A DNA stretch of 64,000 bases from NCBI RefSeq assembly GCF_003047295.1, contig NZ_PZYZ01000004.1:186001-250000 (forward strand), given 5' to 3'. The notes beneath the pieces are model-generated. The model searched no databases. It worked only from the letters and a program-made list of their open reading frames with translations, and had not been told where the DNA came from. Source of the DNA: Nocardioides sediminis. GTDB taxonomy: Bacteria; Actinomycetota; Actinomycetes; Propionibacteriales; Nocardioidaceae. Both the position numbers and the translations under genes were made by a program. Positions 1 through 11,000 of this stretch are shown here, piece by piece. Within the stretch, counting starts at the first letter, position 1; every line of letters begins with the position of its first letter.

Positions 1-1265
1 TTGGCCGCGGCCTCGTCCATCGACTTCTGCACGTCGGCGCCCTGGATGAGCACCTTCGTCGCCATCTCGTCGAGCGGCGCGAAGAACAGGCCACCCTCGG
101 GGATCCACGGACGCGCCTTGCTCACGTCGAGCGCGGGCTTCCAGGCGGCCACCCGCTCGTTGTCGCCGAGCTGGTCGTAGGCGTCGGCGTTGGCCGGGAG
201 GACACCGAGCTCCTCGGCGGCGAAGGCCTGGGACTCGGCCGAGGCCATGAAGTTGACGAACGCGATGGCCGCGTCGGCCTTGGCCTCGTCCATGCCGCTG
301 TAGATCACGTAGTTGTGACCGCCGACCGGAGCGCCGGCGCCGTCGGAGCCGGCCGGGACCGGGGCGACGCCGAGGTTCTCGAAGCCACCGAAGTTGGGGT
401 CGTCGGAGATGGCAGCGGTCTCCCACGGGCCGTTGACGATCATGCCGACCTTGCCCTCCTTGAAGAGGGTCATCATCGTGCCGTAGGAGTCGTTGGCGTC
501 CGGCTTGACCGCGGCACCCGACTTCACCAGGTCCTGGGCGGTCTTGATGCCCGCGACGGACTCGGGGGAGCCGACCTCGATGGTCTCGGCCTCGGTGTCG
601 AGCAGGTCACCGCCCTCGCCGTAGATGAAGGGCAGCAGGAAGTAGCCGCCGTTGTTGATGTACAGACCGTCGACGTCGGCCTTGGTCTTGAGCGCCTCGG
701 CCGCCTCGCCGACCTCTTCCCAGGTGGTCGGCGCCTCGTCGATGCCGGCCTTCTCGAAGAGCTCCTTGTTGTACATCAGGCCCAGCGTGTCGGTGACCTG
801 CGGGACGCCGTAGGTCTTGCCGTCGTACACGTTGGAGGACAGCGGGGTCTCGAGGAAGTTGTTGTCCTCGAGCAGGGCCGTGCCGTCCAGGGCGTAGAGG
901 TGGCCAGCCGCCGCGAACTCCGGCACCCAGGCGACCTCGGCGCGCATGATGTCGGGTGCGCCGGAGCCGGCCTCGGCCGCGGTCTTGAACTTGTTCTGCG
1001 CGTCGCCGAAGGGGACCGACTCGTAGTTGATCGTGACGTTCGGGTACTCCTCGTTGAACTTCTCGATGAGTGCCTCGTAGGTCGGGCCTTCGTTGGTGGG
1101 GTCGGAGGTGTCCCACCAGGTCAGCTCGGCCTCGAGCGACGATGCGTCGGTCTCGCCGGAGGTGGTCGAGTCGGTGGTGCTGTCGCTCTCCGAGCCGCCG
1201 CCACAGGCGGCGAGGACGAGAGCGAGCGCGGCGGTGCCGGCGAGGCCGGGCAGCGTGCGGCGCAT
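1..1265 (-). CDS. Sugar ABC transporter substrate-binding lipoprotein (C-terminus beyond window)
   Basis: MalE-type extracellular solute-binding protein (SBP_bac_1 family) that would capture an oligosaccharide outside the membrane and pass it to an ABC permease. The first 421 residues are visible and the C-terminus runs off the left edge. The N-terminus is a lipoprotein signal (MRRTLPGLAG... with lipobox LAAC, Cys21), followed by a Ser/Thr/Gly/Asp linker. The mature part has typical family sequence such as ELTWWDTSD near residue 50, a GAPDIMR segment and a TYGVPQVTD segment. The ATG at 1265 is preceded by AAGGAG at good spacing. It diverges from a lacI-type gene, and the shared 125-nt region carries a promoter, a putative LacI operator and a Crp-like site. 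Maltose or a related glucan oligomer is a reasonable substrate guess given the glycogen/trehalose genes nearby, but the sequence does not fix it. Confidence 0.93.
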   Translation of the reverse strand, partial: MRRTLPGLAGTAALALVLAACGGGSESDSTTDSTTSGETDASSLEAELTWWDTSDPTNEGPTYEALIEKFNEEYPNVTINYESVPFGDAQNKFKTAAEAGSGAPDIMRAEVAWVPEFAAAGHLYALDGTALLEDNNFLETPLSSNVYDGKTYGVPQVTDTLGLMYNKELFEKAGIDEAPTTWEEVGEAAEALKTKADVDGLYINNGGYFLLPFIYGEGGDLLDTEAETIEVGSPESVAGIKTAQDLVKSGAAVKPDANDSYGTMMTLFKEGKVGMIVNGPWETAAISDDPNFGGFENLGVAPVPAGSDGAGAPVGGHNYVIYSGMDEAKADAAIAFVNFMASAESQAFAAEELGVLPANADAYDQLGDNERVAAWKPALDVSKARPWIPEGGLFFAPLDEMATKVLIQGADVQKSMDEAAA

Positions 1266-1304
1266 GTGTGCTCCTTGCGGTCATGTCACGAAGATTTCAG
1301 CTTC

Positions 1305-1320
1305 TGTGACGAGGGTCACC
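1305..1320. promoter_or_regulatory. Crp/GlxR-like operator
   Basis: TGTGA-N6-TCACC matches the Crp-family dyad (TGTGA-N6-TCACA) at nine of ten conserved positions. It lies about 40 nt upstream of the solute-binding protein start, over the predicted transcription start. A similar AGTGA-N6-TCACG occurs at 32809-32824, upstream of the peptide-binding protein. Which regulator binds is inferred, not shown. Confidence 0.45.
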
Positions 1321-1322
1321 GG

Positions 1323-1351
1323 AAGATAGCAAGAAACTTGCAAATCGTGAA
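1323..1351 (-). promoter_or_regulatory. Promoter of the sugar-binding gene with embedded LacI-type operator
   Basis: On the minus strand TTCACG (1351-1346) and TATCTT (1328-1323) are separated by 17 nt, a good -35/-10 pair. The spacer contains the perfect dyad GCAAG-AAA-CTTGC (1329-1341), and further TTGCA motifs lie at 1338, 1357 and 1368. A repressor on these motifs would block the sugar-binding gene and could also act on the divergent lacI gene. Confidence 0.5.
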
Positions 1352-1390
1352 AGCAGTTGCAGAAGTGTTGCAAACCGGCATGATGTGACC

Positions 1391-2404
1391 ATGCCCACCC
1401 TCGCCGAGATCGCTGCGGAGGCCGGTGTCAGCGAGGCGACGGTCTCTCGCGTGCTCAACTCCAAGCCCGGGGTGAGCGACTCCGCCCGCCAGTCCGTTGT
1501 GGTCGCGCTCGACGTCCTCGGCTACGAGCGGCCCCAGCAGCTGCGCCAGCGCAGCGCGGGGCTGGTCGGCCTGGTCGTGCCCGAGCTGGAGAACCCGATC
1601 TTCCCGGCCTTCGCCCAGGTCATCGGCGACGGCCTGGCGCGGCGCCGCTTCACGCCGGTCCTGTGCACGCAGTCCCCCGGCGGCATCTCCGAGGACGAGT
1701 ACGTCGAGGGGCTCCTGGACCACGGTGTGGCGGGCATCGTCTTCGTCTCGGGCAAGCACGCCGACCGGGGCGCCGACCACGACCGCTACCGCTCCCTGAT
1801 CGAGCGCGGCATGCCGGTCGTCTTCCTCAACGGGTACGTCGAGGGGCTGGCCGCCCCGTTCTTCTCCACCGACGACCGGGCCGCCATCCGGATCGCGGTG
1901 TCCCACCTGGTCCAGCTCGGCCACCGCACCATCGGCCTGGCCATCGGCCCCGCGCGCTTCGTGCCGTCGCACAACAAGCGCGAGGGTTTCGTCCAGGCGC
2001 TGGGCGACGAGCTCGGGCTGGCCGACGCCGACGCGCGCGGCTGGATCGCCGAGGGGCTCTTCACCGTCGAGGGCGGGGCCGCCGCCGCCCGCGCGCTGAT
2101 CGACCGGGGCGCGACGGCGATCGTGTGCGGCTCCGACATGATGGCGATGGGCGCCGTGCGGGCCGCGCGGGACGCCGGCCTCTCGGTGCCCGGCGACGTG
2201 TCCGTGGTCGGCTTCGACGACTCCCGCCTGCTGCCGTTCCTCGACCCGCCGCTGACGACCCTGCGGCAGCCGGTGGCCGAGATGGCCATGCAGGCGGTCG
2301 ACACGCTGTGCTCGGCGATCGCCGGGCAGCCCCTGCCCAGCCACGACTACCTCTTCAAGCCGGAGCTGGTGCTTCGTGCCTCCACCGGGCCGGCACCTGC
2401 CTGA
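1391..2404 (+). CDS. LacI family transcriptional regulator
   Basis: 337-residue LacI/GalR repressor. The N-terminal helix-turn-helix and hinge (PTLAEIAAEAGVSEATVSRV) are typical, followed by a periplasmic-binding-protein-like effector domain from about residue 60 to the end (GLVGLVVPELENP, GHRTIGLAIGP, SVVGFDDSRL, LTTLRQP). It probably controls the divergent sugar ABC operon through the TTGCA/GCAAG motifs between them. The ATG at 1391 is preferred over the in-frame GTG at 1385. The hexamer CATGAT ends 6 nt before this ATG, the spacing seen for leaderless genes in this window, and there is no Shine-Dalgarno sequence. The effector is probably a sugar; its identity cannot be read from the sequence. 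Confidence 0.92.
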   Translation: MPTLAEIAAEAGVSEATVSRVLNSKPGVSDSARQSVVVALDVLGYERPQQLRQRSAGLVGLVVPELENPIFPAFAQVIGDGLARRRFTPVLCTQSPGGISEDEYVEGLLDHGVAGIVFVSGKHADRGADHDRYRSLIERGMPVVFLNGYVEGLAAPFFSTDDRAAIRIAVSHLVQLGHRTIGLAIGPARFVPSHNKREGFVQALGDELGLADADARGWIAEGLFTVEGGAAAARALIDRGATAIVCGSDMMAMGAVRAARDAGLSVPGDVSVVGFDDSRLLPFLDPPLTTLRQPVAEMAMQAVDTLCSAIAGQPLPSHDYLFKPELVLRASTGPAPA

Positions 2405-2416
2405 GACCCCGGCCGA

Positions 2417-3151
2417 TCAGTTGATCTGGGTGTCGAAGAGCCCCCCGATGAGGTAGGTGATCGCCATGGCCAGGATCCCGCCGAGCACGAGCCGGGTCAC
2501 GGCACGAGCCGGCGAGCTGCCCCCGAGGCGCGCGCTGACGTAGCCGGTGAGCGCCAACGCCGCCACCACGGCGCCACCCATCACCCAGACACGGATGTCG
2601 CCGGGAGCGAGCACGATGGTCAGCAGCGGCAGCAGGGCGCCCAGGGAGAAGGCGACCATCGAGGCCCAGGCGGCGTGCCACGGGTTGGTGAACTCGTCGT
2701 GCTTGATCCCCAGCTCGGCCTCGGCGTGTGCGGCGAGCGCGTCGTGGGCGGTCAGCTCGACTGCGACCTTGAGGGCGAGGTCCTCGCTGAGACCCTTCTG
2801 CCGGTAGAGGTCGGCGAGCTCGGCCAGCTCCTCCTCCGGCTCCTCCGCCAGCTCGCGGGTCTCCTTGGCGATGAGCGCCTTCTCGGAGTCGCGCTGGGTG
2901 CTGACCGAGACGTACTCACCGGCCGCCATGCTGATCGCGCCGGCGACCAGGCCTGCCACGCCGGCCACCAGGATCGCGCCGGAGTCGTCGGTGGCACCTG
3001 CGACACCCGCGACCAGGCCGGCCGTGGAGACGATCCCGTCGTTGGCGCCCAGCACCCCGGCCCGCAGCCAGTTGAGGCGGGTGGCGAAGCTCCCGGCGTG
3101 GGGCTCGTCGTCGTGGGGTCCGATCTCGAGGTCGCTGGCGTCGGGGCGCAT
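2417..3151 (-). CDS. VIT family Fe2+/Mn2+ transporter
   Basis: 244-residue VIT1/CCC1-type membrane transporter expected to move ferrous iron or manganese across the membrane. The hallmark first transmembrane segment RAGVLGANDGIVSTAGLV is at about residues 29-46 and is followed by AISMAAGEYVSVSTQ. A charged cytoplasmic metal-binding stretch rich in Glu is at about residues 90-130, and three hydrophobic C-terminal segments follow. The frame stays open far upstream, but that part is antisense-like overlap with the next gene. The ATG at 3151 begins a protein of normal family length and has GACGAT 6 nt before it. It converges with lacI. A half-site resembling an iron box lies at 3191-3200 just upstream. 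Confidence 0.9.
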   Translation of the reverse strand: MRPDASDLEIGPHDDEPHAGSFATRLNWLRAGVLGANDGIVSTAGLVAGVAGATDDSGAILVAGVAGLVAGAISMAAGEYVSVSTQRDSEKALIAKETRELAEEPEEELAELADLYRQKGLSEDLALKVAVELTAHDALAAHAEAELGIKHDEFTNPWHAAWASMVAFSLGALLPLLTIVLAPGDIRVWVMGGAVVAALALTGYVSARLGGSSPARAVTRLVLGGILAMAITYLIGGLFDTQIN

Positions 3152-3190
3152 GCGCCCATCGTCCGCGCTCGGCTGCCCGCGCCGCAACGA

Positions 3191-3212
3191 AGGTGAGGCT
3201 GCATTGCCTAGC
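3191..3212 (-). promoter_or_regulatory. Possible degenerate IdeR/DtxR iron box
   Basis: AGGTGAGGCT matches one arm of the actinobacterial iron-box consensus closely. The other arm is poor. It lies about 40 nt upstream of the VIT metal transporter start, which is the only reason to list it. Confidence 0.2.
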
Positions 3213-3756
3213 CGAGCGGGAAGGTCGCGACCACCTCGTGCCGCGGTCGGCGTCGCGGGCCCTCGCCGAGGTACGACGCCACGAGCGCGACCTCGTCCAC
3301 GGTCCAGGTCGGTCCGACGTAGGCGTCCAGGAGCCGGACCCAGCGGCTGACGTTGGCCGGCCGGCCGAGGCGGGCGAGGGTGAGGTGCGCCCGGAAGCGC
3401 TGGCCGTCGACCACGGCCCCCGCGGTGCTCGCTGCCGCCCGCGCGCCCCGGGACAGGGCGTCGAAGTCCCCCTCCAGCCCTGCCCACAGCACCTTGGCCC
3501 GGTCCGGGTGCGGGAAGGCGCCGCCGCCGACGACCCGGCTGGTGAAGGCCCGCTGCCGTCCGGCGGTCGCCTCGAGCCGCTCGGCCAGCTCGTCGAGCGA
3601 CCGGTCGGGCACGTCCTCCAGGAAGGCCAGCGTCACGTGCCACTGGTCGGCGGACGCCCACCGGAAGGGAGCGGCCTCACGGCGTACGGACAGGAAGTCG
3701 TCGAGGTCCTCCACCGCGGCCGGTGGAGGGACCACCGCGACGAACATCCGGGTCAT
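3208..3756 (-). CDS. thpR: RNA 2',3'-cyclic phosphodiesterase (2'-5' RNA ligase family)
   Basis: 182-residue member of the 2H phosphoesterase superfamily (LigT/ThpR), which hydrolyses 2',3'-cyclic phosphate RNA ends and related nucleotides. Both catalytic HxTx motifs are present: HVTL at about residue 40 and HLTL at about residue 123. The start MFVAVVPP is typical of the family. The ATG at 3756 lies 1 nt from the stop of the acyl-CoA dehydrogenase gene upstream, so the two are probably co-transcribed. An ATG three codons further in is an alternative start. Physiological substrates of bacterial ThpR are not well known. Confidence 0.9.
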   Translation of the reverse strand: MTRMFVAVVPPPAAVEDLDDFLSVRREAAPFRWASADQWHVTLAFLEDVPDRSLDELAERLEATAGRQRAFTSRVVGGGAFPHPDRAKVLWAGLEGDFDALSRGARAAASTAGAVVDGQRFRAHLTLARLGRPANVSRWVRLLDAYVGPTWTVDEVALVASYLGEGPRRRPRHEVVATFPLG

Positions 3757-3757
3757 C

Positions 3758-4903
3758 TCAGAAGCCGAGGTCGCGCCCGATCAGCATCTTCATGATCTCG
3801 TTGGAGCCGGCCCAGATCTTGCTGACGCGTGCGTCGCGCCAGGCGCGGGCGACGCGGTACTCGTTCATGTAGCCGTAGCCGCCGTGCAGCTGGACGCAGT
3901 GGTCGAGGACCTCGTTCTGCACCTGGGAGGTCCACCACTTGGCCTTCGCCGCGTCGACGGCGGTCAGCTCGCCGCGGGTGTGCTTGAGCACGCACTGGTC
4001 GACGTACGCCTGCGTCACCTCGACCTGGGTGACCAGCTCGGCCATCAGGAACGCGTTGTGCTGGAAGCTGCCGATCGGCTGGCCGAACGCCTGGCGGTCC
4101 TTGGCGTACTGGATGGTCTCCTCGAGGATCTGCGCCGCGTGGGCGAGGTTGGTGACCGCCGAGCCGAGCCGCTCCTGCGGGAGGAACTGCATCATCGAGA
4201 TGAAGCCGGTGTCCAGGGGGCCGATGAGGTCGTCGTTGCTGACCCGGACGTTCTCGAAGGCGAGCTCGGCGGTGTCGGACTCGTCCTGGCCGACCTTGTC
4301 GAGCACCCGGCCGACGGAGAAGCCCTCGAGCGAGGTGTCGACGCCGAACAGGCTGATGCCCTTGGCCTTCTTCTCCGGGCTGGTGCGGGCCGCCACCACG
4401 ACCAGGTCGGCGCTGCCGCCGTTGGTGATGAAGGTCTTGGACCCGTTGATGATCCAGTCGTCGCCGTCCCGGACCGCGGTGGTCTTGAGGTTGGCGAGGT
4501 CGGAGCCGCCACCGGGCTCGGTCATGCCGATGGCGGTGAGCAGCTCACCGGAGCAGAACCTCGGCAGCCAGCGCTCCTTCTGCTCCTCGGTGGTGAGGTG
4601 CACGAGGTACGGCGCCACGATGTCGGCGTGGATGCCCACGCACGAGGGCAGGGTCATGTTGACCTTGGCGAGCTCCTCGGTGAGGACGGCGTTGAAGCGG
4701 TAGTCGCCCGCCTCGGAGCCGCCGTACTGCTCGGGGATCTCGAGGCCGAGGAAGCCCTGCTTGCCGGCGGCCAGCCAGAACTCGCGGCTCAGGCCGTGGC
4801 CCTCGGCGTACTCGTCGAGGTGGGGCACCACCTCGCGGTCCAGGAACTCCTTGACCGAGGCGCGGAAGGCCTCGTGGTCCTCGTCGTAGATGTCGCGCGT
4901 CAT
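3758..4903 (-). CDS. Acyl-CoA dehydrogenase
   Basis: 381-residue FAD-dependent acyl-CoA dehydrogenase that introduces the 2,3-double bond into acyl-CoA thioesters. All three domains are present, with flavin-binding segments AIGMTEPGGGSDL (about 124-136) and WIINGSKTFITNGG (150-163), and the C-terminal signature GGYGYMNEY (341-349). The position of the medium-chain enzyme's catalytic Glu is alanine here (IWAGSNEI, 363-370). FLPQERL (240-246) matches the long-chain/isovaleryl subtype, making Glu244 the likely base. ATG 4903 is chosen over GTG 4909 because TAACAT ends exactly 6 nt before it. The substrate is unknown; a long or branched acyl-CoA is likeliest. Confidence 0.94.
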   Translation of the reverse strand: MTRDIYDEDHEAFRASVKEFLDREVVPHLDEYAEGHGLSREFWLAAGKQGFLGLEIPEQYGGSEAGDYRFNAVLTEELAKVNMTLPSCVGIHADIVAPYLVHLTTEEQKERWLPRFCSGELLTAIGMTEPGGGSDLANLKTTAVRDGDDWIINGSKTFITNGGSADLVVVAARTSPEKKAKGISLFGVDTSLEGFSVGRVLDKVGQDESDTAELAFENVRVSNDDLIGPLDTGFISMMQFLPQERLGSAVTNLAHAAQILEETIQYAKDRQAFGQPIGSFQHNAFLMAELVTQVEVTQAYVDQCVLKHTRGELTAVDAAKAKWWTSQVQNEVLDHCVQLHGGYGYMNEYRVARAWRDARVSKIWAGSNEIMKMLIGRDLGF

Positions 4904-4909
4904 GACCAC

Positions 4910-4915
4910 ATGTTA
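4910..4915 (-). promoter_or_regulatory. -10 box, leaderless promoter of the acyl-CoA dehydrogenase gene
   Basis: TAACAT on the minus strand, separated by 6 nt from the ATG at 4903. With the usual 6-7 nt to the transcription start, the mRNA would begin at the start codon. No Shine-Dalgarno sequence is present. Confidence 0.55.
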
Positions 4916-4949
4916 CCCGCGGGTCACTACGCCCGGATGGGGACGAAGG

Positions 4950-5675
4950 TCACAGCCGGTCGAGGTCGACGACCTGGTCGCGCGGGGGAGCGGTGAGCGT
5001 GACGTCCTCGTCGTGGTCGGACATCCGGAAGCTGCCCGGCGCCTCCCCGCCGGCCGACTCGACGCGCAGCACCACGTGCGGGGACTCCAGGGCCACCCAC
5101 GTCACGGTGGTCTCCTGGCGCTTCTTCGTGATCACCTCGACGGCGTCGACGCCCTCGACCTCGCCGACCTCCCCCACGGTCGTGACCTCCTTGTCCGCAC
5201 CGGTCGCACGGCGGTCGCTGCGGAACTCGCGCATGAAGTCGTCGATGTCGCACAACGTGCCGAACCCCGGGGCGGACCGGGGGAGCACCGCCCACTTGTC
5301 GCCGATGGTGGAGACGACCTGCTGGGCCGCCTGCGCCGACCCGGCGTTGTCCTGCCAGAACGCGCGGTCACCCCGGACGTACGTCGTGCCGTCGACCGTG
5401 CGGTAGCTGAACGTGGCCCGGCTCATCGTGATCTCGCCCGAGCAGTCGCCGCGCGACGTCAGGATCAGGTCCATCGAGAGCTTGTCCCTGCCGCGGGTGG
5501 ACGCGCCGGTGAGGCGGACGGACTCCAGCGCCTTCATGTCGCGCACGACGACGCGCTCCATCTCGCGCTCGCCCAGGTCGGCGAAACCGTCGCCGGGCTC
5601 GGAGCAGCCCGCCACGAGGACGACAGGCATCGTGACGAGTGCCGCGACCACGGCGCGGCGTGTGCGTGCTACCAC
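4950..5675 (-). CDS. Predicted lipoprotein of unknown function
   Basis: 241-residue predicted lipoprotein. The N-terminus is a short basic region and hydrophobic stretch ending in the lipobox VAGC (Cys24). The mature part alternates short beta-rich segments (VRLTGASTRG, ATFSYRTVDGTTYVRGD, TVTWVALESPHVVLRVES). This pattern and length resemble LppX/LprG-type or outer-leaflet beta-sheet lipoproteins of actinobacteria, but no diagnostic motif is seen. The GTG at 5675 has a good ribosome site (AGGGGGAT). It diverges from glgX, and no functional link is evident. Confidence 0.72.
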   Translation of the reverse strand: MVARTRRAVVAALVTMPVVLVAGCSEPGDGFADLGEREMERVVVRDMKALESVRLTGASTRGRDKLSMDLILTSRGDCSGEITMSRATFSYRTVDGTTYVRGDRAFWQDNAGSAQAAQQVVSTIGDKWAVLPRSAPGFGTLCDIDDFMREFRSDRRATGADKEVTTVGEVGEVEGVDAVEVITKKRQETTVTWVALESPHVVLRVESAGGEAPGSFRMSDHDEDVTLTAPPRDQVVDLDRL

Positions 5676-5829
5676 TGGAGATCCCCCTGATCGGACGCGG
5701 CGGCCAGCATCAGACCATGCACCCGCAGGGGTGCGCAGGAGAACGGGCAGAACGGCCGCCGGGCCACAATGACACCGCGGACCCTCGGAGCGGCTACGCT
5801 TTGAACGATCCAACTACCTCAGGAGCACC

Positions 5830-8049
<2,220 letters not shown>

Positions 8050-8071
8050 CCAGCAGCCACCGAGGGGGACC

Positions 8072-11000
8072 ATGCGCACGCCCGTCAGCACCTACCGGCT
8101 CCAGATCACCGAGGACTTCGACCTCCACGAGGCGGCGCACGTGCTGCCCTACCTGCACGAGCTGGGCGTGGACTGGGTCTACCTCTCGCCGCTGCTGGCC
8201 GCCGAGGCGCACAGCAACCACGGGTACGACGTCTCCGACCACGGCCGCATCGACGCGGCCCGTGGCGGGGTGGCCGGGCTCTCGGCGGTGTCGGCCGAGG
8301 CCCACCGGCTGGGGATGGGCGTGCTGGTCGACATCGTGCCCAACCACGTGGGCGTCGCGAGCGCGAGCGACAACGCGTGGTGGTGGTCGGTGCTGACCCA
8401 CGGGCAGGCCTCCGACTACGCCGAGGCGTTCGACATCGACTGGGCGGCCGGCGGCGGCCGGCTGCGCATCCCGGTCGTCGGCGACGACGACCTGCGCGAG
8501 GACCCTTCGACGGGCTCAGGACAGCGCGTGACCATCGACCACCTCGTGGTGGAGGCCGGCCAGCTGCGCTACCACGACCACGCGTTCCCGCTGGCCCCCG
8601 GCAGCGCGGACGACATGGAGGAGCTCGGACTCACCGCGCAGGACGTCCACGCCCGCCAGCACTACGAGCTCGTGTCCTGGCGGACGGCCGACGCCGGACT
8701 CAACTACCGCCGCTTCTTCGCCGTCAACAGCCTGGCCGCGATCCGCGTCGAGGACCGCGAGTGGTTCGACCGCTCGCACGACGAGATCGCCCGCTGGTTC
8801 AGCGAGGGCCTCGTGGACGGCCTGCGCGTCGACCACCCCGACGGCCTGCGCGACCCCGAGGGCTACCTCCGCGACCTCGCCGAGCTCACCGGCGACGCCT
8901 ACGTCCTGGTCGAGAAGATCCTCGAGCCCGGCGAGGTGCTGCCCACCGAGTGGCCCACCGCCGGCACGACGGGGTACGACGCGATGGCCCTGGTCGACCG
9001 GGTGCTCACCGACCCGGTGGCGGCCGAGGCCCTCGGCGCGCTCGACGAGCGGCTGCGCGGCGGACCCGTCGACTGGGCGCAGATGGTGCACGACAACAAG
9101 CGGGCCGTCGCCGACGGGATCCTGCGGTCCGAGGTGCTGCGCATCGGCCGCGAGCTGCGGGTGGCCCTGAGCCGTTCCGTGACCGACGTGCCGGTCGACG
9201 TCGACGACGCCGTCGCCGAGCTGCTGGCGTGCTTCCCGGTCTACCGCTCCTACCTGCCCGGGGGGCGCGAGCACCTCGACGAGGCGTTCGCCCTCGCGCG
9301 CACGCACCGCCCCGACCTCGCAGCCACCCTGGACCTGCTGCTCCCGGTGCTGTCCGACCCGGCCCAGCCGCCGGCGCTGCGCTTCCAGCAGACCTCCGGG
9401 ATGGTGATGGCCAAGGGGGTCGAGGACTGCTCCTTCTACCGCTGGTCGCGGCTCACCTCGCTCAACGAGGTCGGCGCCGACCCGTCGGTCTTCTCGATCA
9501 CCGCCGACCAGTGGCACGAGGCGATGGCCGCCCGCCAGCGCGAGTGGCCGCACGCCATGACCTCGCTCTCCACCCACGACACCAAGCGGGGCGAGGACGT
9601 GCGCGCCCGCATCACCGCGCTCGCCGAGGTCCCCGAGCTCTGGGAGCGCGCGCTGGACCGCCTGCTCGAGCTCGTCCCGCTGCCCGACCCGGGGTTCGGC
9701 AACCTGCTGTGGCAGGCCGTCGTCGGCGCGTGGCCGGCGCGCGGGCTCGACGCCGACTGGCGCGAGCGCCTGCACGGGTACGCCGAGAAGGCGATGCGCG
9801 AGGCCGGCGACCGCACGCAGTGGACCGCGCCCGACGAGGCCTACGAGGCCGCCGTGCACGCGGCGGTCGACGCGGCCTTCGACCGGCCCGAGGTCCGGGC
9901 CGTGGTCGACGAGGTGCTCGCCGCGGTCGCGGACGCCGGCTGGGGCAACGCGCTGGCCGCCAAGCTCGTCGCCCTCACCATGCCGGGCGTCCCGGACGTC
10001 TACCAGGGCAGCGAGCTGTGGGAGCAGTCCCTCGTCGACCCCGACAACCGGCGACCCGTCGACTACGACGTACGCCGCGAGCTCCTCGACGCGGTGCAGC
10101 ACGGCGACCGCCCGTCCCTGACCGGGGGCGTGGACGACCCCGGCGCGGCCAAGCTGCTGGTCACCCGGGCCGGCCTGCTGGCCCGGCGCGACCAGTCAGG
10201 CCTCTTCGACTCCTACGCGCCGCTGGCCGCGGAGGGGGAGGCCGCCGGGCACGTCCTCGCCTTCGACCGGGGCGGGGCGATCACGGTGGTGACCCGGCTC
10301 CCGCTCGGCCTCGCCGCCCGCGGCGGCTGGGGCGCGACGACGCTCGCGCTCCCCGCCGGCGAGTGGACCGACGCGATCTCCGGCCACGTCTTCACCGGCG
10401 ACGTGCCGCTCGCCGACCTGCTCGGCGACCTCCCGGTCGCCCTGCTCACCCGCAGCGTCGCGCCGCTCGACCCCGTCCACGGCCGCTTCGACGTCTGGGC
10501 CCCCCGGGCGAGGTCGCTGACCCTCCAGGTCGGGGACGACCGCGTGCCGATGACCCGGCGCACCGACGACTGGTGGACCCCCGCGGGTCCCGTGCCGAGC
10601 GGCGAGGTCGACTACGGCTACCTCGTCGACGGCTCCGACACGGCCCTGCCCGACCCGCGCTCGCGCCGCCAGCCCCACGGCGTGCACGGGCTCTCGCGGA
10701 CCTTCGACCCGGACGCCCACCAGTGGGGCGACGAGGCGTGGACCGGCCGCCAGCTCGCCGGCTCGGTGATCTACGAGATGCACGTCGGCACGTTCACGCC
10801 CGAGGGCACCTTCGACGCCGCGCTGGGCCGGCTCCACCACCTGCGCTCCATCGGCGTCGACCTCGTCGAGCTGCTGCCGGTCAACGCCTTCAACGGCACC
10901 CACAACTGGGGCTACGACGGGGTGCTGTGGTCGGCCGTCCACGAGCAGTACGGCGGCCCCGCGGCCTACCAGCGCTTCGTCGACGGCTGCCACGCCGCCG

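Noticed and set aside
3152..3661. N-terminal extension of the VIT gene.
   Set aside because: It overlaps the HxTx-bearing phosphodiesterase gene on the same strand in another frame and has no similarity to the VIT family; ATG 3151 gives normal length.
10440..10500. The TreY-TreZ junction as a frameshift or assembly artefact.
   Set aside because: The frame is continuous, codon use is even, and there is no in-frame start or remnant stop near the junction, though raw reads would settle it.
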